Assembly (NCBI GenBank): GCA_019454045.1
Contig: SKCR01038873.1
Coordinates: forward strand, 1 to 64,000
Origin: Zanthoxylum bungeanum
Lineage: Eukaryota > Streptophyta > Magnoliopsida > Sapindales > Rutaceae
Reading direction: 5' to 3'
DNA: 64,000 bases
Positions 35,932-48,903 of the stretch are shown piece by piece. The notes under the pieces were generated by a model, which searched no databases, had not been told where the DNA came from, and worked only from the letters and a program-made list of their open reading frames with translations. A program made the position numbers and the translations under genes. Position 1 is the stretch's first letter. Each line of letters opens with the position of its first letter.

Positions 35932-38249
35932 TGTTGGAAATGGTGATCGAGCACCATTCACTTTTTGTATGAATATGTATTATTTATGCAATGTAATATT
36001 TTCTTTATCATGATTATTTATTTATTTATATGGTAATTTCTTACTTTTATTTATATATTATAAATCTAAGTGTTAGATTACTCTAAGATTTAGAGATTTC
36101 GAGTTTCACTCGGAACCTTATATGAAATTAGTAAAGACCCGAGAGTTATAATATATGGTGATATAGTTGCAAGAGTTGCAAATGGTGTTGAGAAATATCA
36201 CGCATTCTCTCGAATATAAATTATTCCTGGTCTAGATCTATTGACATGGGCCGGTCATTATATTGGTAAGACTAGTGCATTGCCTATATATGTAATGGAC
36301 ATATGGTTTGTCTCAACAAACTATGAACTTAGCGGAAGTTCGTATAGAAATGCGGATATTCGTTAGTGGAATGAATATCGAACAAACTCATAGAAGATGA
36401 CTAATAGATATTCCATATAACTGTCAATAGTTATCTTTTCGAGTTGAGTAGTTATTGTGGTCCTTTGACTTGAGACACCACAGAGATCTTGTGAGTGATC
36501 CACTATGTCTGATACCATGCATGTCAGAAACCTTTTATGGTCTAACCTCTGGATGACTGTTAGGTATATACCGATGCTAATGAAGATCGGTGTGTGTTAA
36601 TATGAGGATTCGTCAGTCCATATGGTTGGATTTTATTTCCATAAATTTTCAGTGTATATTCCAGAAATCTTTCGGCCGAAAGTTCGTTGAAGAAATTGTT
36701 TCTTTAACATTATAAATAATATTGAAAAAGAGTTTTCCATATATTATTTATTAATGGAATATAATTATGAAAATTTATTTTATATTGAGTAGATAAGGCT
36801 TTGACAGTAAAACTATAACCTTACTCAATTGGAGACGGTTATGACGAAAGGACTATACATTAACGTTTTAACCTCAACTTGTATGGTTCAGCGTGTAGTG
36901 TTGTTTTTAGCCATGATTTGTAGGTGGGAATGGCTTCATTGGGTTTAAGGATTAAATTATTTGATCCGATAATTCATGAGATGAATTAATTTAATCGAAT
37001 TAATTAATTTTATATCAAAAGTTGATATAAGTTTATTGTATAATAGATGTAAATTTGATTTACATAAAATTAGTAATTAATTAGTGAATTAATTTAATTG
37101 TTAAATTAATATACAAAATTAATTACTTAGTTTATACAAATAAAGATATTAATTATTTAAGGTAATTATAGTTAAAGTAATTGAATGGTTTTTTGTTAAA
37201 GTAACTAAAATCATTTAATTACAATTAAGTTACCTTGGTTGGTGAGATAATTTTATTTTAACTTTGGTTAAGTTAATTTTTGAAATATGTGGTGTAGGGA
37301 AAAGATTCCCTTGAACCATGGTTTAATTAATTGGTTTTGTTTTGTTTTTCTTTATTTTAATTTATAAAAAAAAAAAAAAAAAAAAATTCTTTCTCCACTT
37401 ACTTCACTCAATGCTTCTGCCGAGAAAAGAGAAAAGGAAATAAAACAAAAAAAATTCTTTTCACCTCCACCCCTCTGTTTTGCTCTCTGCCGAACAAGAA
37501 AAGCTGATTTTTTTTTCTTTTGGCTCTACAAATTCAATCCTTATTCTCACCAAAAAATTACCCAATATATTATCAAGTATATGGAATTAATCCTAAAGTG
37601 TTAGAGATTAATTTGTGTGCTTGAAATGAAAATTTTTCTAGGGTTTAAGAGTTAAACTTTAGGGAAGTTTTGTTTCCATTCTTGAGTGATCAAACCACCT
37701 TTTGGTCACCGAGATTTGTTCTTCAAGTAACTTGATTTGGTGGAGGTAGAAGAAGATCAAAGAGCTTGGTAGATTTGGGGCTTACATGCAAAGCTTCACA
37801 AATTTGAAAGGATTAAAAGCTATTGTAGGTAAATTTATTTTGTAAATTTATTGATTGGGTTGTTGTTGACTTGTTGTTGGAAAAATTATTTATGGAATTA
37901 TTGGATAATTAAAGTGTATGAAAATTAATGTATGGATGATATATTGATTTTATATGCTTGGTTTATATTTGACAATTGTTGGAAAATATTTTGATGCTTG
38001 GATTAATTTTATTAAGTGTTGATAAAATTGTTAAAATGTGTTTAGAATATTTATTTAAGCTTATGGAAATTATATTGATGTGTGGAAAAATTAATATATG
38101 ATGATATATGAATTTTAATGCATTTGAATAATTTACGCTTATGAAGTAAATATTTTAATACACATTTTAGGGTATTGCCGAAAAAATTTACTCGGGATTT
38201 GATCCCGTGCGCGTTCCGCTGCACCTCGGCATATCCGTTCCTCCTAACA
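35932..38249 (+). mobile_element. Copia element 2 5' LTR
   Basis: 2318 bp from TGTTGGAAATGG to CTCCTAACA. Contains a poly-A run near 37365-37386. Compared with the 3' LTR it has a block (36491-36851) that the 3' LTR has lost at the composite insert, and it lacks about 140 bp present at 48989-49127. Confidence 0.92.
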
Positions 38250-38252
38250 AAG

Positions 38253-38264
38253 TGGTATCAGAGC
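38253..38264 (+). other. Copia element 2 primer-binding site
   Basis: TGGTATCAGAGC, perfect initiator tRNA-Met site, three bases after the LTR end. Confidence 0.93.
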
Positions 38265-38510
38265 GATACATGCTAATAATTGTTCATGTCCTTTACCATT
38301 TTTCCTTGATTGTATAAAATGCCCATGCATACATGTAATTGTTGATTATATGTTTAGGCATTTTTTTTATATACATGCATACATTTAAATATTTGTATGT
38401 GTTTGAGCATGTAAAATCTCTACACTAGATCTTAGTGTCATTAATTTTGTATGAAAATATGACATGGTCCGGCTTTTCTATACGTGTTAGTTAAACCATT
38501 ATGATTATTC

Positions 38511-38805
38511 CCAATATTGCTAAAGCGTGAAGGATTGGTTATCATGTTTTGTTCTAATCCGGTTAAGCATGAGATGAGTCAAATTTGAGAGAAATTATTA
38601 TCCAATATTGCTAAAGCGTGAGGATAGTATTAGTATCCTACTTTTGACGATAGACAAGTTGATCTAAAAATTGAATTATCCAATATTGCTAAAGCGTGAG
38701 GATAAGATTCGATTTAGGACCGAATGTAAGAGTTGCATGAGATGCAATTGACAATAGTTGTCTACCTCTCGAATTTACAATGGTCAATATTACTAAAGCG
38801 TGAGA
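38511..38805 (+). repeat. Four spaced leader repeats CCAATATTGCTAAAGCGTGA
   Basis: Copies at 38511, about 38602, about 38680 and about 38784 (the last reads TCAATATTACTAAAGCGTGA), 80-105 bp apart, each in a longer imperfect unit. They lie in the untranslated leader between primer site and gag, where packaging or dimerisation signals are expected; that role is a guess. Confidence 0.8.
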
Positions 38806-38983
38806 CTTTTGTGAGATTTAAGAGTTCAATTTCCGTATTCTTGTTTGTAGAGATTATAAAGAATATGTAAGACAATGCGAGGGCACTTTATAGATAAAGT
38901 AATTTCATACTCTATTTAGTGTTTTTATCATGGTATATAAATATTATTATCCGTTTAATTTTGTTTTATCTTGTGTAGACAGA

Positions 38984-39855
38984 ATGTCTGTTTCTAACCC
39001 GCTTTCGCGTATACTTGATACGCATAGGCTCCAAGGTGCTGTTAATTATAATGTTTGGCTCATGAATCTCTGAATTCTCTGTCAAGCGGAGCAACTTGAA
39101 TATGTTCTAGATCGCCCAATGCCCGCAAGGGTTTCAGATGATGCTTTAGATGAGGAACGTGAGACGTTCAAAAGATGGAAGGATGATGATCGGAAAGTCC
39201 GGTCATACATCTTGGGATCTATGGTGCCGGAACTACAGAGGATGTATATGATGATGCCTGATTTCGGATCCATCTTGTTGCATATGAAGGAACTATTCAG
39301 TGATTGACCACAAGTAGAGATGCATAGGGTGGCTATCGAGCTTTTTCATACTTTCCTCCCAGAGGGAAAAGCTGTTAGCCCATATGTGATGAAGCTAATA
39401 GACTATATCGAAGAGCTCGAAAGGATGGATATTCCTATTGACAACCGCCTCGGGAATAGTGTGATTCTCGCATCTCATCCTAAGTCTTTCAAAGACTTTA
39501 CTGTTAACTTTAACATGCATAAGATGCTTCCCACCTATTCTGAGCTGCACAATATGTTGTTGACAGCTCAAGATGACATGAATAAGAATAGTTCTGCTTT
39601 CATGGTCACTGGTGCTTCTTCCTCTGAACCTTCTCAGGCTTCTCAAAAGCCGGTTGGGAAGAAACATAAAAAGAAAAAGAAATTTGCAGGTAAAGGTCCT
39701 AAGGTTGCTTCTGCAGGGGTTTCTAAGCCAAATGTGAAGAAAAATGTTGCAAAAGGAAAATGTTTCCAATGCGGCATACTTGGACACTAGAAACACAATT
39801 GTCCAAAGTATTTAGCTTCTTTGAAGAAAGCTCCCTCAGGTATTTGTTTTCCTAT
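38984..39855 (+). pseudogene. Copia element 2 gag
   Basis: ATG at 38984 (MSVSNPLSRILDTHRLQGAV) with the usual copia start. Blocks: 39119-39304 and 39320-39790, the second with LPTYSELHNMLLTAQ, then a Lys-rich tail and zinc knuckle CFQCGILGH-stop-KHNC, where a TAG sits on the position normally occupied by Trp/Tyr. Other stops: TGA at about 39071 and about 39304. All are single-codon lesions; the frame is otherwise kept. Confidence 0.88.
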
Positions 39856-40525
39856 TATTGACATTACACTTGCTTTTGATTCTAGTTCGACTTAGGTGTT
39901 AGACACCGCTTTTCCTTCTCATATTTGCAATTCGTTGCAGGATCTGGGGGAAACTAGAAGATTAAAGCCGGGAGAGATCTAGCTGCGAGTAGTGAATGGA
40001 GATTCTATACAAGTAGAAGCAGTAGGAATTTTGTTTTTGAAACTCTATGATGAATGTAATATTAAACTTAATAACTGTTATTTTGTGTCGTCTATGATAC
40101 GACAAATCATCTCACTTCATGTACTTGACAGCGAAGGATTTCATGTAAATATTAAAGATGGTCTTTTGGATTTATATGATAATATGAATGTTTTGCTTGT
40201 TTCATGTCCCATGGTTGATGGTCATTATATTCTAACAAAAAGTCATGAAGTCTTTAATATAGAGAAATCTAAAAGGAAAAGATCGGATGAAGTAAATAGC
40301 ATAGAACTCTGGCATATGAGATTAGGTCATATAGGCATAAAACGCCTAACCAAACTAGTTAAGGATGGTTTGATATCGGATCTAACCATAGAACCTTTAC
40401 CAGTTTGTGAATATTGTATTCAAGGTAAAATGACCAAATCATCATTTAGGGGTGTTGGACACCGTGCTATTGATTTATTGGAACTTGTGCATTCCGATGT
40501 ATGTGGTCCAATAAATCATGATGCC
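39856..40525 (+). pseudogene. Copia element 2 protease and integrase N-terminus
   Basis: Protease site reads VLDTAFPSHICN with a TAG just before it; the family has DTG, so the third residue is changed. Downstream, 39992-40525 is open: a pre-integrase block, then the integrase zinc finger WHMRLGHIG...CEYCIQGK (His-His-Cys-Cys) and HSDVCGPI, the first catalytic Asp. The frame then meets the solo LTR. Confidence 0.87.
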
Positions 40526-42606
40526 TGATGAGCGGAAAATATATCAATATTTACCACCCCTTTTACTTAATATTTTGTTTAGTTTCTCAGGTTTGATAAA
40601 CGTTTTGATGTGTTTTAGTTTATTTTACAGATAAAATAATATTGGGACCCAATGAAATCATTAAGGACGAAATGTGGAATAAGGGCAAAAATTGGACTTG
40701 ACATATTAATTTTGGAGATTGGAAACTTGAAAGGGCGTTTCAACGCAGTGCAGTTTTGGAAATTTCAGTTTTGCACATCTGTCGTATTTTGGGCATAACG
40801 TTTTACTCTGATATCGGATTGAGCTGATTCAAGTTCCAGAAATTGATGAACCATCCAGAAGTGTGTTGTGTGTAATTATTAAGGTCATTTTTAAAGCAAA
40901 AAAATAAATTAATAAATAAATAATAAAAATTATCAAATCAACATCAAATATGATAAGCAATTAGTGGAGCAATTAATAATGGATTTGGTGGAGTAATTAG
41001 TGGAGCAATTAGTGGAGCAATTAATAATGGATTTGGTGGATGATTTGATGGAGGCAAAATTTTGCCTATAAATACCAAGCCATTTCATTTGTAAATTCAT
41101 ACTTTCTTCTAATGAATTCCTTAAGAATACTAAGAAGATTGTATCTTGTTTATTTATTTACAGCTTTCAGTAATTAATTTCCGCTTTCGCAATTTCTTTT
41201 CTTTACTTTTCAGTTTTTACTTTCCGCAATTTACTTTTACGCACAGTACTTTTCTTTCTTTAATTTTCAGTTTTTACTTTTCAGTAATGAGGAGGTAACT
41301 TCCCTTTGCTGGGGTAAAAGGTAAAACTTTTATTATTAATATTTAGATTAATCTCCCTTAATTATAATATATAAACTAGTTAAAACCCGACTTAACTAGG
41401 ATACCGCCATATTGGTCGGTTGGTAATTATTTAAATTGGTTTTAACCTGACTAAACTGGATACCGCCTGATTGGTCGGTTGGTAATTAATTATTAATTTG
41501 ACTTACTCTGGATACCGCCTATATGGCTGGTTGGTAATTATCATGCAAAGTTAATATATTATATTAAGGGAGATATTTAAAATAGAAGTAATAAAAATGG
41601 ATCATTTTACCTCAACATTTTCTTTTATTGTACTTTTACTTTATTTACTTTTCAGCAATTTACTTTCAGCATTTCCTTTTCAGCAATTTACTTTCAGCAA
41701 TTTACTTTCAGCATTTACTTTTCAGTAATTTACTTTCAGCATTTACTTTTCAGCATTTAATTTTCAGTATTTAATTTCAGCATTTACTTTCCGTCATTTA
41801 CTTTTCAGCAATTTACTTTTTAGCATTTTACTTTATATCTTTTATTTTATTTAAGTTTTTACTAGCCCTAGTTATGTGTCGTAACTAAGTTAGTTATCTG
41901 GGGTTGTGATGAATTCTAATAACACCGGTTTATAAGAGGTTATTTTATAGTTTGGGCAATTTAAAGGTTTACTTATTAAGTCTTAAGCTTAATGCTTCTT
42001 GTTGTCTGATCAACAATAAGATTGATGTGGTAAATCTAAAATAAACTTGACAAAGGAATTTTAGGTTTCAGCCTTAGACTTAATAGCCCACGATCTTCCT
42101 TAAGGATATATAACCCTTTAATAGATTTCCTTATAGGATAGACATATACCTGTCGAGCGGGGGTAGCTATAATTGGAACTTAAACTTAATGAATCCAGAT
42201 AATTTGGTTGACATAGACATATGGTTCAATTGGGTTAAACTGGGTATTTGCGTCTGACCATCGACATAGGCTTTTGCATAATTTAGTGTTCCAGGTTAGT
42301 AAACTAATTTATTACACAAACATGAAATAACCACTTCATCTTTTAAAAGATATTAGAAAGATTCACAACCCTAGATAGTTTTTATTTATGAATTTTCTTA
42401 AACCTACTTTTGTGCAATTTTATTTACTTGTTTTTAAATTTAGAATCATCACCATTTCAAATCAATCAATCAACCAGTTAGATACTAGTAATCATTTGAC
42501 CTCATAAAATTAATATATTAGGTATTAAGTCCTCGTGGGATCGATATTTTTATACTACTTGAACGATACGTGCGCTTGCGTTATACGTGTGTGTTTACAC
42601 CAGTCA
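40526..42606 (+). mobile_element. Solo Athila-type LTR in copia integrase
   Basis: Starts TGATGAGCGG and ends ACACCAGTCA, the same termini as the big Athila LTRs but in forward orientation; no internal sequence. Flanks read ATGCC (40521-40525) and CTGCT (42607-42611), which match at three of five bases, a decayed TSD. TATA box CTATAAATA at 41066-41074. U3 differs from the 51-53 kb LTR: instead of CACGTGTC boxes it has AATTAGTGGAGCAATTA repeats at about 40960-41035. A TTACTTTTCAGCATT tandem block lies at 41630-41830. Confidence 0.87.
41066..41074 (+). promoter_or_regulatory. TATA box of the solo LTR
   Basis: GCCTATAAATACC; the aligned position on the minus strand of the complete Athila LTR is 52399-52408. 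Confidence 0.65.
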
Positions 42607-43163
42607 CTGCTATGGGTAGGTTTCAATACTTTGTAACTTTTATCGATGATTTGTAACGATATGGTTATGTGTTTCTTATGAAACATAAATCAGAAACTTT
42701 TGAAAAGTTCAAAGAATATCGATTTGAAGTAGAAAAACAAATCGGAAAACTCTTGAAATGCCTTCGATCAGATCGTGGCGGTGAGTACATGAGCAGTGAG
42801 TTCTTGAGTTATTTAAAAGAGAATGGGATTCTCGCTCAGTATGCTCCTCCAGGCACTCCTTAACACAATGGTGTTTCGGAGAAGAGGAATCGAACTTTAT
42901 TACATATGGTTCGATCAATGATGAGTTTTACTGATCTACCTATATACTTGTGGGGCCATGCTCTAGACACTGCTGTTCATCTTCTAAATAAAGTTCCATC
43001 GAAAGCTGTTCCGACCACTCCGTATGAGTTATGGACTGGAAGGAAACCGAGTCTTAAGTATGTTAAGATTTGAGGTTGTCCTGCTAATGTAAGAGTTGCA
43101 CAACGGGATAAACTTGCACCTAGAGGGTACAAGTATCGATTCATTGGATATCCTAAAAGTTCC
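42607..43163 (+). pseudogene. Copia element 2 integrase core, C-terminal part
   Basis: Resumes as RFQYFVTFIDD; second catalytic Asp in CLRSDRGGEYMS near 42770; then PGTP-stop-HNGVSEKRNRTL with a TAA before HNG. GRKPSLKYVKI-stop-GCPANV near 43060 carries a TGA. An intact DDE triad could be read only across these stops. Confidence 0.87.
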
Positions 43164-44893
43164 ATGGGATATCAGTTCTATGATCCCGAGAACCGAAATG
43201 TGTTCGTTGCTCGAAATGCAACTTTCTTAGAAACACAATTTGTGTTAGAAAATGCAGATCATAGAATGATTGATCTTGATGAATTCAATCAAAGTAACAT
43301 TGAATCGATGATAGAACCAGAAGTTCAGAAAGATGAGATACCTTTGACACAACCACCTCGTAGGTCACAAAGGATATCGAGACCCCATATCAGGTACAGG
43401 ACGACATCTGACGATGCCCTAAATGTTTTCTTAATCGAAGAAAAGAATCATTTGACCTACAGAGAGGCGATGTTAGACATCGATGCGGAGAAATGGCTGG
43501 AAGCTATGAAATCCGAGATTGCCTCAATGCATGATAATCAAGTCTGGGACTTGGTTCCGCTTCCCAACGAAATTGTTCATATCGGTTGTAAATGGATTTA
43601 TAAGAGGAAGCGGGGGCCCGATGGAAAGGTTGAAACCTTTAAGACTCGACTAGTAGCAAAATGATATACTCAGAAATCTTGTATTGATTATGAGGAAACC
43701 TTTTCTCCTGTAGCCATGCTTAAATCAATCAGGATTTTATTAGTTATTGCCGCATATTATGATTATGAAATTTGGCAGATGGATGTGAAAACAGCTTTTC
43801 TGAATGGAAATCTTGAGGAAGATATCCATATGGAACAACCTGAGGAATTATGTGTCTATAAAAAAGGCTAGTGGGAGCATGGTAGTCTTCTTAGTGCTTT
43901 ATGTTGATGATATACTTATTATCGGAAACGATATAGGTATGTTACAATCTGTCAAAGCTTATCTAATAAGAATTTCTCCATGAAGGATTTGGGAGAGGCC
44001 TCTTATATACTAGGTATAAATCTTTATAGAGATATAGCAAGGAGGTTGATAGGACTCTCTCAGTCCAAGTACATTGATTTGATCCTAGAAATGTACAATT
44101 TTGTTGATTGTAAGACAATCAATGTACCTTTTAAATATGATATTCATCTGTCTAAGAAAATGTGTCCTAAGACAGATGATGAAAGAGCTAAAATGGTTAG
44201 CCAACCTTATGCTTCCGCTGTAGGTTGCATAATGCCATAATGTATGCCATGTTATGTACTAGACGTGATATCAACATGGCTGTAAGTGTTACAAGTCGTT
44301 ATCAGTCTGACCCGGGTCAGGACCATTGGATGGCTGTGAAATATATCCTGAAATACCTTAAGGGTACAAAGGATAAGTTTCTCATTTATGGAGAAAATGA
44401 CTTACAATTGAGAGGTTACACGGATTCAGATTTTCAATCTGATCCAGATGATAGAAAGTCTATATCTGGGTTTGTGTTTTCTCTCAACGGCGGTGCCATT
44501 AGTTGGAAGAGCACTAAGCAGGGTTCGACTGCCGATTCCACCACCAAGGCAGAATACATTGCATCTTCAGAAGCCGCAAAGGAAGCTGTCTGGATCAAAA
44601 AGTTTGTTACGGAGTTTGGAGTAGTCTCATCTATAGTAGATCATATTTCATTATTATGTGACAACAATGGTACGATAGCTCATGCCAAGGAACCTCGCAC
44701 TCATCAGAAATCTAATCATGTGGAACGAAAGTATCACATAATTAGAGAAATTTTGGATAGAGGTGACATTATAGTTTGTAAAGTACTAACTGAAGAAAAT
44801 GTAGCGGACCCACTGACTAAAGCCTTAACTCCCAAGTTGTTTGAAAAGCACGTGGAGTCTATGGGTATTAGATACCATCGTGAATGGCACTAG
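43164..44893 (+). pseudogene. Copia element 2 reverse transcriptase and RNase H
   Basis: 43164-43664 covers the linker and RT start (EAMKSEIASMHDNQVW, GCKWIYKRK); a TGA follows LVAK. RT continues to WQMDVKTAFLNGNLEEDIHM near 43835. A deletion of about 50 codons then joins this to CVYKK and shifts the frame; YVDD is still readable at 43900-43911 in another frame. 43980-44240 is the RT thumb region. 44225-44893 is RNase H: GYTDSDFQSDPDD, AISWKSTKQ, TKAEYIASSEAAKEAVW, LLCDNN, ending at TAG 44891. RNase H is intact across its length. Confidence 0.9.
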
Positions 44894-44896
44894 ATC

Positions 44897-44905
44897 AAGT
44901 GGGAG
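44897..44905 (+). other. Copia element 2 polypurine tract
   Basis: AAGTGGGAG immediately before LTR start TGTTGGAAAT. Confidence 0.85.
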
Positions 44906-45466
44906 TGTTGGAAATGATGATCGAGCACTATTCACTTTTTGTATGAATATTTATTATTTATGCAATGTAATATTTTCTTTATCATGATTATTTATTTATT
45001 TGTATGGTAATTTCTTACTTTTATTTATATATTGTAAATCTAAGTGTTAGATTACTCTAAAAGTTAGAGATTTCGAGTTTCACTCGGAACCTTATATGAA
45101 ATTAGTAAAGGCCCGAGAGTTATAATATATGGTGATATAGTTGCAAAAGTTGCAAATGGTGTTGAGAAATATCACGCATTCTCTCGAATATAAATTATTC
45201 CTGGTCAAGATCTATTGACATGGGTCGGTCATTATATTGGTAAGACTAGTGCATTGTCTATATATGTAATGGACATATGGTTTGTCTCAACAGACTATGA
45301 ACTTAGTGGAAGTTCGTATAGAAATGCGGATATTCATTAGTGGAATGAATATCGAACAAACTCATAGAAGATGACTAATATATATTCCATATAACTGTTA
45401 ATAGTTATCTTTTCGAGTTGAGTAATTATTGTGGTCCTTTGACTTGAGACACCACGGTGATCTTAT
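44906..45466 (+). mobile_element. Copia element 2 3' LTR, first part
   Basis: Matches 35932-36490 closely up to GGTGATCTT, then breaks at the composite insert. Confidence 0.9.
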
Positions 45467-46446
45467 TGTTGGTTTCTATTAAGGTCCCAAGATCAATTAT
45501 AAGCATGAATCAAGTGCGAATACATATCGAAGAAGTTGCGGAATACTCACATCGATCGGTTGAGCGACGCGGAGACGAACAAAATCAACTTTCTGCCCAT
45601 CTTCACTATCACGGCAGTAGCAGTCCATGCTCACTGTTTTGGCCTTCGTTTGGTTCCTTCATCAAGTTTCAAGCTTCGTCGAATGGTTCCCGGCTCATGG
45701 GTGGACTTCCCTATCACCTCCGCATGTCTCGTAAGTGTGCTAGCACTTGAGATTTTTCCATAAAATCCCACTCTTGCTTCCCTCACTGCTCACGTTTTTT
45801 TGACAGAAAAACAGTGAACAAAATGCCTCCATGGGCGTGTAGAAGAGGAGAAGAAGGAGAGAGAAGGAGAGAAGTTGTGTATTGAATTAATTTGATTTCC
45901 AAAATCAAATAAAAACATATACCAAATTTGTGTAAAGGCTTTCAAAAAGTCAACATAATTTTTGGCTCCAAAATAGCATTAAATGCTAGCCATCAACTTC
46001 CATCAATCAATCAAATCAAGTGACAAGTTGTCACATCACTCAAATTGACTAATGATTTGACGCTTGATGCGACTAGCGATTTGACGCTTGATTTGACTTG
46101 CGTGCCGCACTCGAATTCGAAATGCGAATGCGTTCGCAAATAATCTCGGGCTCGGGTTCGCTAATTCCAAATTAACGAATTTTCCGTTGCGTCGTAATTA
46201 AATGATTACGCCTAGCGAAATCACTATTCACATCGCTAACGAATTAATTCTAAATTAATTCGTTCGCCCGAATTAAAATCTAATTTTAATTTCGCGTCGA
46301 AATCCAATTTCGTTTAATATATCAAATATATTAATTAATCGATTAATTCCAAATTAATCGATATCTCTCTTCCAATTTTGTTTAATATATCAAATGAGTA
46401 TTCACATGTTTCATTGCTTAAATAATCTTGGGACATCTTAGAAATC

Positions 46447-46975
46447 CTAAAGTATCTTAGACAAACTAAGGATGCTTTCTTAATCTATGGCGATGGAGAA
46501 CTTGAGGTAACTGGGTATACCGATGCAAGTTTCCAAACCGATAAAGACGACTGTAAGTCGCAATCCTGGTACATATTTTGTTTGAATAATGGAGCAGTAA
46601 GCTGGAAATCTTCAAAGCAAGAGACTGTTGCCGATTCAACAACAGAAGCGAAGTACATTGCTGCACCTGAAGCAGCAAAAGATGCAGTTTGGATCCGTAA
46701 ATTCCGAGTAGTTCCGTTAGCAGCTGAGTTCGTTCCATTGTATTGTGACAATAATGGGGCTATAGCGCAGGCTAAGGAACCGCGGTCTCATCAACGATCC
46801 AAGCATTTTCTTTGACATTTCCATTTGATTCGTGAAATCATACATCGTGGCGATGTGAAGTTCGAGAAGGTCGCATCAGAGGACAACATTGTAGATCCAC
46901 TGACGAAAGTTATTCCTCAGTAAAAATTTAAGCGACATGTACATAGTTCAGGTGTTAGATGCTTGAGTGACTGGC
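46447..46975 (+). pseudogene. Copia RNase H fragment
   Basis: Reads FLIYGDGELEVTGYTDASFQ, then AVSWKSSKQETVADSTTEAK and LYCDNNGAIAQAKEPRSHQ; the block before that (KFRVVPLAAEF) is shortened. After SKHF the next codon is TGA. The tail KFERHVH..GVR..DWL is visible but broken before the tract CCAAGTGGGAGAT. It lacks everything upstream of RNase H and belongs to the same copia family as units 1 and 2. Confidence 0.85.
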
Positions 46976-46994
46976 TATAGGCCAAGTGGGAGAT

Positions 46995-48903
46995 TGTTGG
47001 ACAATTATGACCCATAGCGTCACTATTTGTAAAAGACATTGTGGTTTTTGTACAAATTAACTATGTGACAATGAAATTGCATTTTATCATTTTGTAATTT
47101 GATTACTTAAATATATAAATGATAAAATTCCTTATGATTAGTTCCGGATTATAAGATATGAGACAGTATCAATCCATAACGGTTTAATCATTAAATATCC
47201 CTAGTCGTAGTATTATCGAGATTGGACATCGATAATGCGGAATAGACTAGTATTGCACTTGTGCGTGTTATGGAAGCGTAACAACATAGTTCTCATATAT
47301 TTAAGTATTGGATACTTATGCAAGTGTGATATGAGGTTGTGTTTACCGATGGTACGAAAACAGCTTCGCTCTGGATAGACCCAGTGGAATCCCATTGGTA
47401 GTATGACTATGTGTCTATGGGAATCCGCATCAGGGTGGTGTATTTGGTCTTAACCTGAGACTTGCATCGCTAGTACTTGCGACAATCAATACGCTTTGGT
47501 TTTGGTCGTCCATGACTTTAACAGGTTCTGTGTACGCCTCTTATGGGTTTATTGAGAATCGTAGTGTATTGGGTGTGATGTTAAGACGGAAGTATCACTT
47601 CAGTCGTATGGAGATGATGATCACGCAGGGATACAGAACTGCTACTCTAATGGGTTGCAAACATCGGGATAATATGACATGGTCATGATTATCCGATTAA
47701 ATAGACTAGTTGCTTGTGATCCGATATATGCTTCGTACGGGGCAGACACTATTCCAGCCCCAGGCCTTGCATGTGACATCTGATACTAGATCGCAATACG
47801 CAATACTACGTATACTACGCCTGACATAGATTATATATTCCTTTAAGAATATGGAGAATTGGGTAGGCACGGTGCTTTGCTAGATGCCAACCATGTCTCG
47901 TAAATCGGTAAAAAATTTAGTACGAGGTATGTACGTGTTCGGATAGTCCGACAACCGGATTTACTACCAACATATACAGGGATCTCATGGGTCGCTTCCC
48001 GAAGATTCACCGATGACGTATGATTCGAACATAATTAATCTGGGATTAATTACGGAGATATTTTATTTAGGATAAAATACTATTTGAAGAGAGAGAACGA
48101 TTAATTTGGAATTAATCGATAAAATAATATATTCGATATATTAAACGAAATTAGATTTCGACGCGGAATTAAAATTGGATTTTAATTCGGGCTAACGAAT
48201 TAATTTGGAATTAATTCGCGAGCGATGTGAATAGTAATTTTGCTAGGCATAATTGTTTAATTAAATTTGATTTAATTACGTCGCAACGGAAAATTCGTTA
48301 ATTCGGAATTAGCGAACCCGAGCCCGGGAGTGTTTGCGGGCCCACTCGGATTTTGAATTAAGTGGGGCCCACAAGTCACATCACATGTCACATCATTTGT
48401 CTTTCTCATCACTTTTTGGTGATGGTATTAGGTGAAGTGGGTGATGATGTGTAGATGACTTGTAAAACACATTTTCTAAAGTTGAAAGACTAATACCAAC
48501 TTTGGTATATCTTTAATTTTGATTTTGGAAATCTATTACACAAGTCATTCACACTTCTTCTCTCTCTCCCTCACGGCAAAGTGCAGATTTTCTCTCCCAT
48601 TTGGCTTGGCCGAATTCATCAAGAGCAAAGGAAGAATTGTTGCATTTTTTCTAAGTGCTAGCACACATCAAGGAATCATATAAGGTGATAGGGAAACCAA
48701 TCCTTGAGCTTGGAATCAACAACAAAGCTTGGAGCTTGGATTTCATCTTCAAAGAGGAGCTTGGCTGAAACTTCAAGGGAGCAAAGTTTCGTATTTGACG
48801 CATCCAACATCCGATCAAAGTGAGTATTATTCCGCAAATTCTTCTTTGAGTATTCACATGTTTCATTGCTTAAATGATCTTGGGACATCTTAGAAATCCA
48901 ACA
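46995..48903 (+). mobile_element. Copia LTR, forward, complete (1909 bp)
   Basis: TGTTGGACAATTATGACCCA to AAATCCAACA. Related to LTRs A-E but a distinct subfamily; shares CGTACGGGGCAGACA (47735) and CCAGCCCCAGGCC. Confidence 0.85.

Larger units (their letters stand above)
45467..48903 (+). mobile_element. Composite copia LTR insert with inverted ends
   Basis: Left to right: reverse LTR U5/R part (45467-46392, similar to LTR E); short forward LTR end (46393-46446); RNase H fragment (46447-46975); polypurine tract; complete forward LTR (46995-48903). Both outer ends are LTR 3' ends (TGTTGGTTTCT and AGAAATCCAACA). No clear TSD, and about 361 bp of host LTR (equivalent to 36491-36851) is missing at the site, so later recombination or deletion shaped it. 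Confidence 0.75.

Noticed and set aside
37365..37386. Poly-A run as the tail of a retroposed gene
   Set aside because: It lies inside a copia LTR and the same place in the other LTR has an interrupted A-rich stretch.
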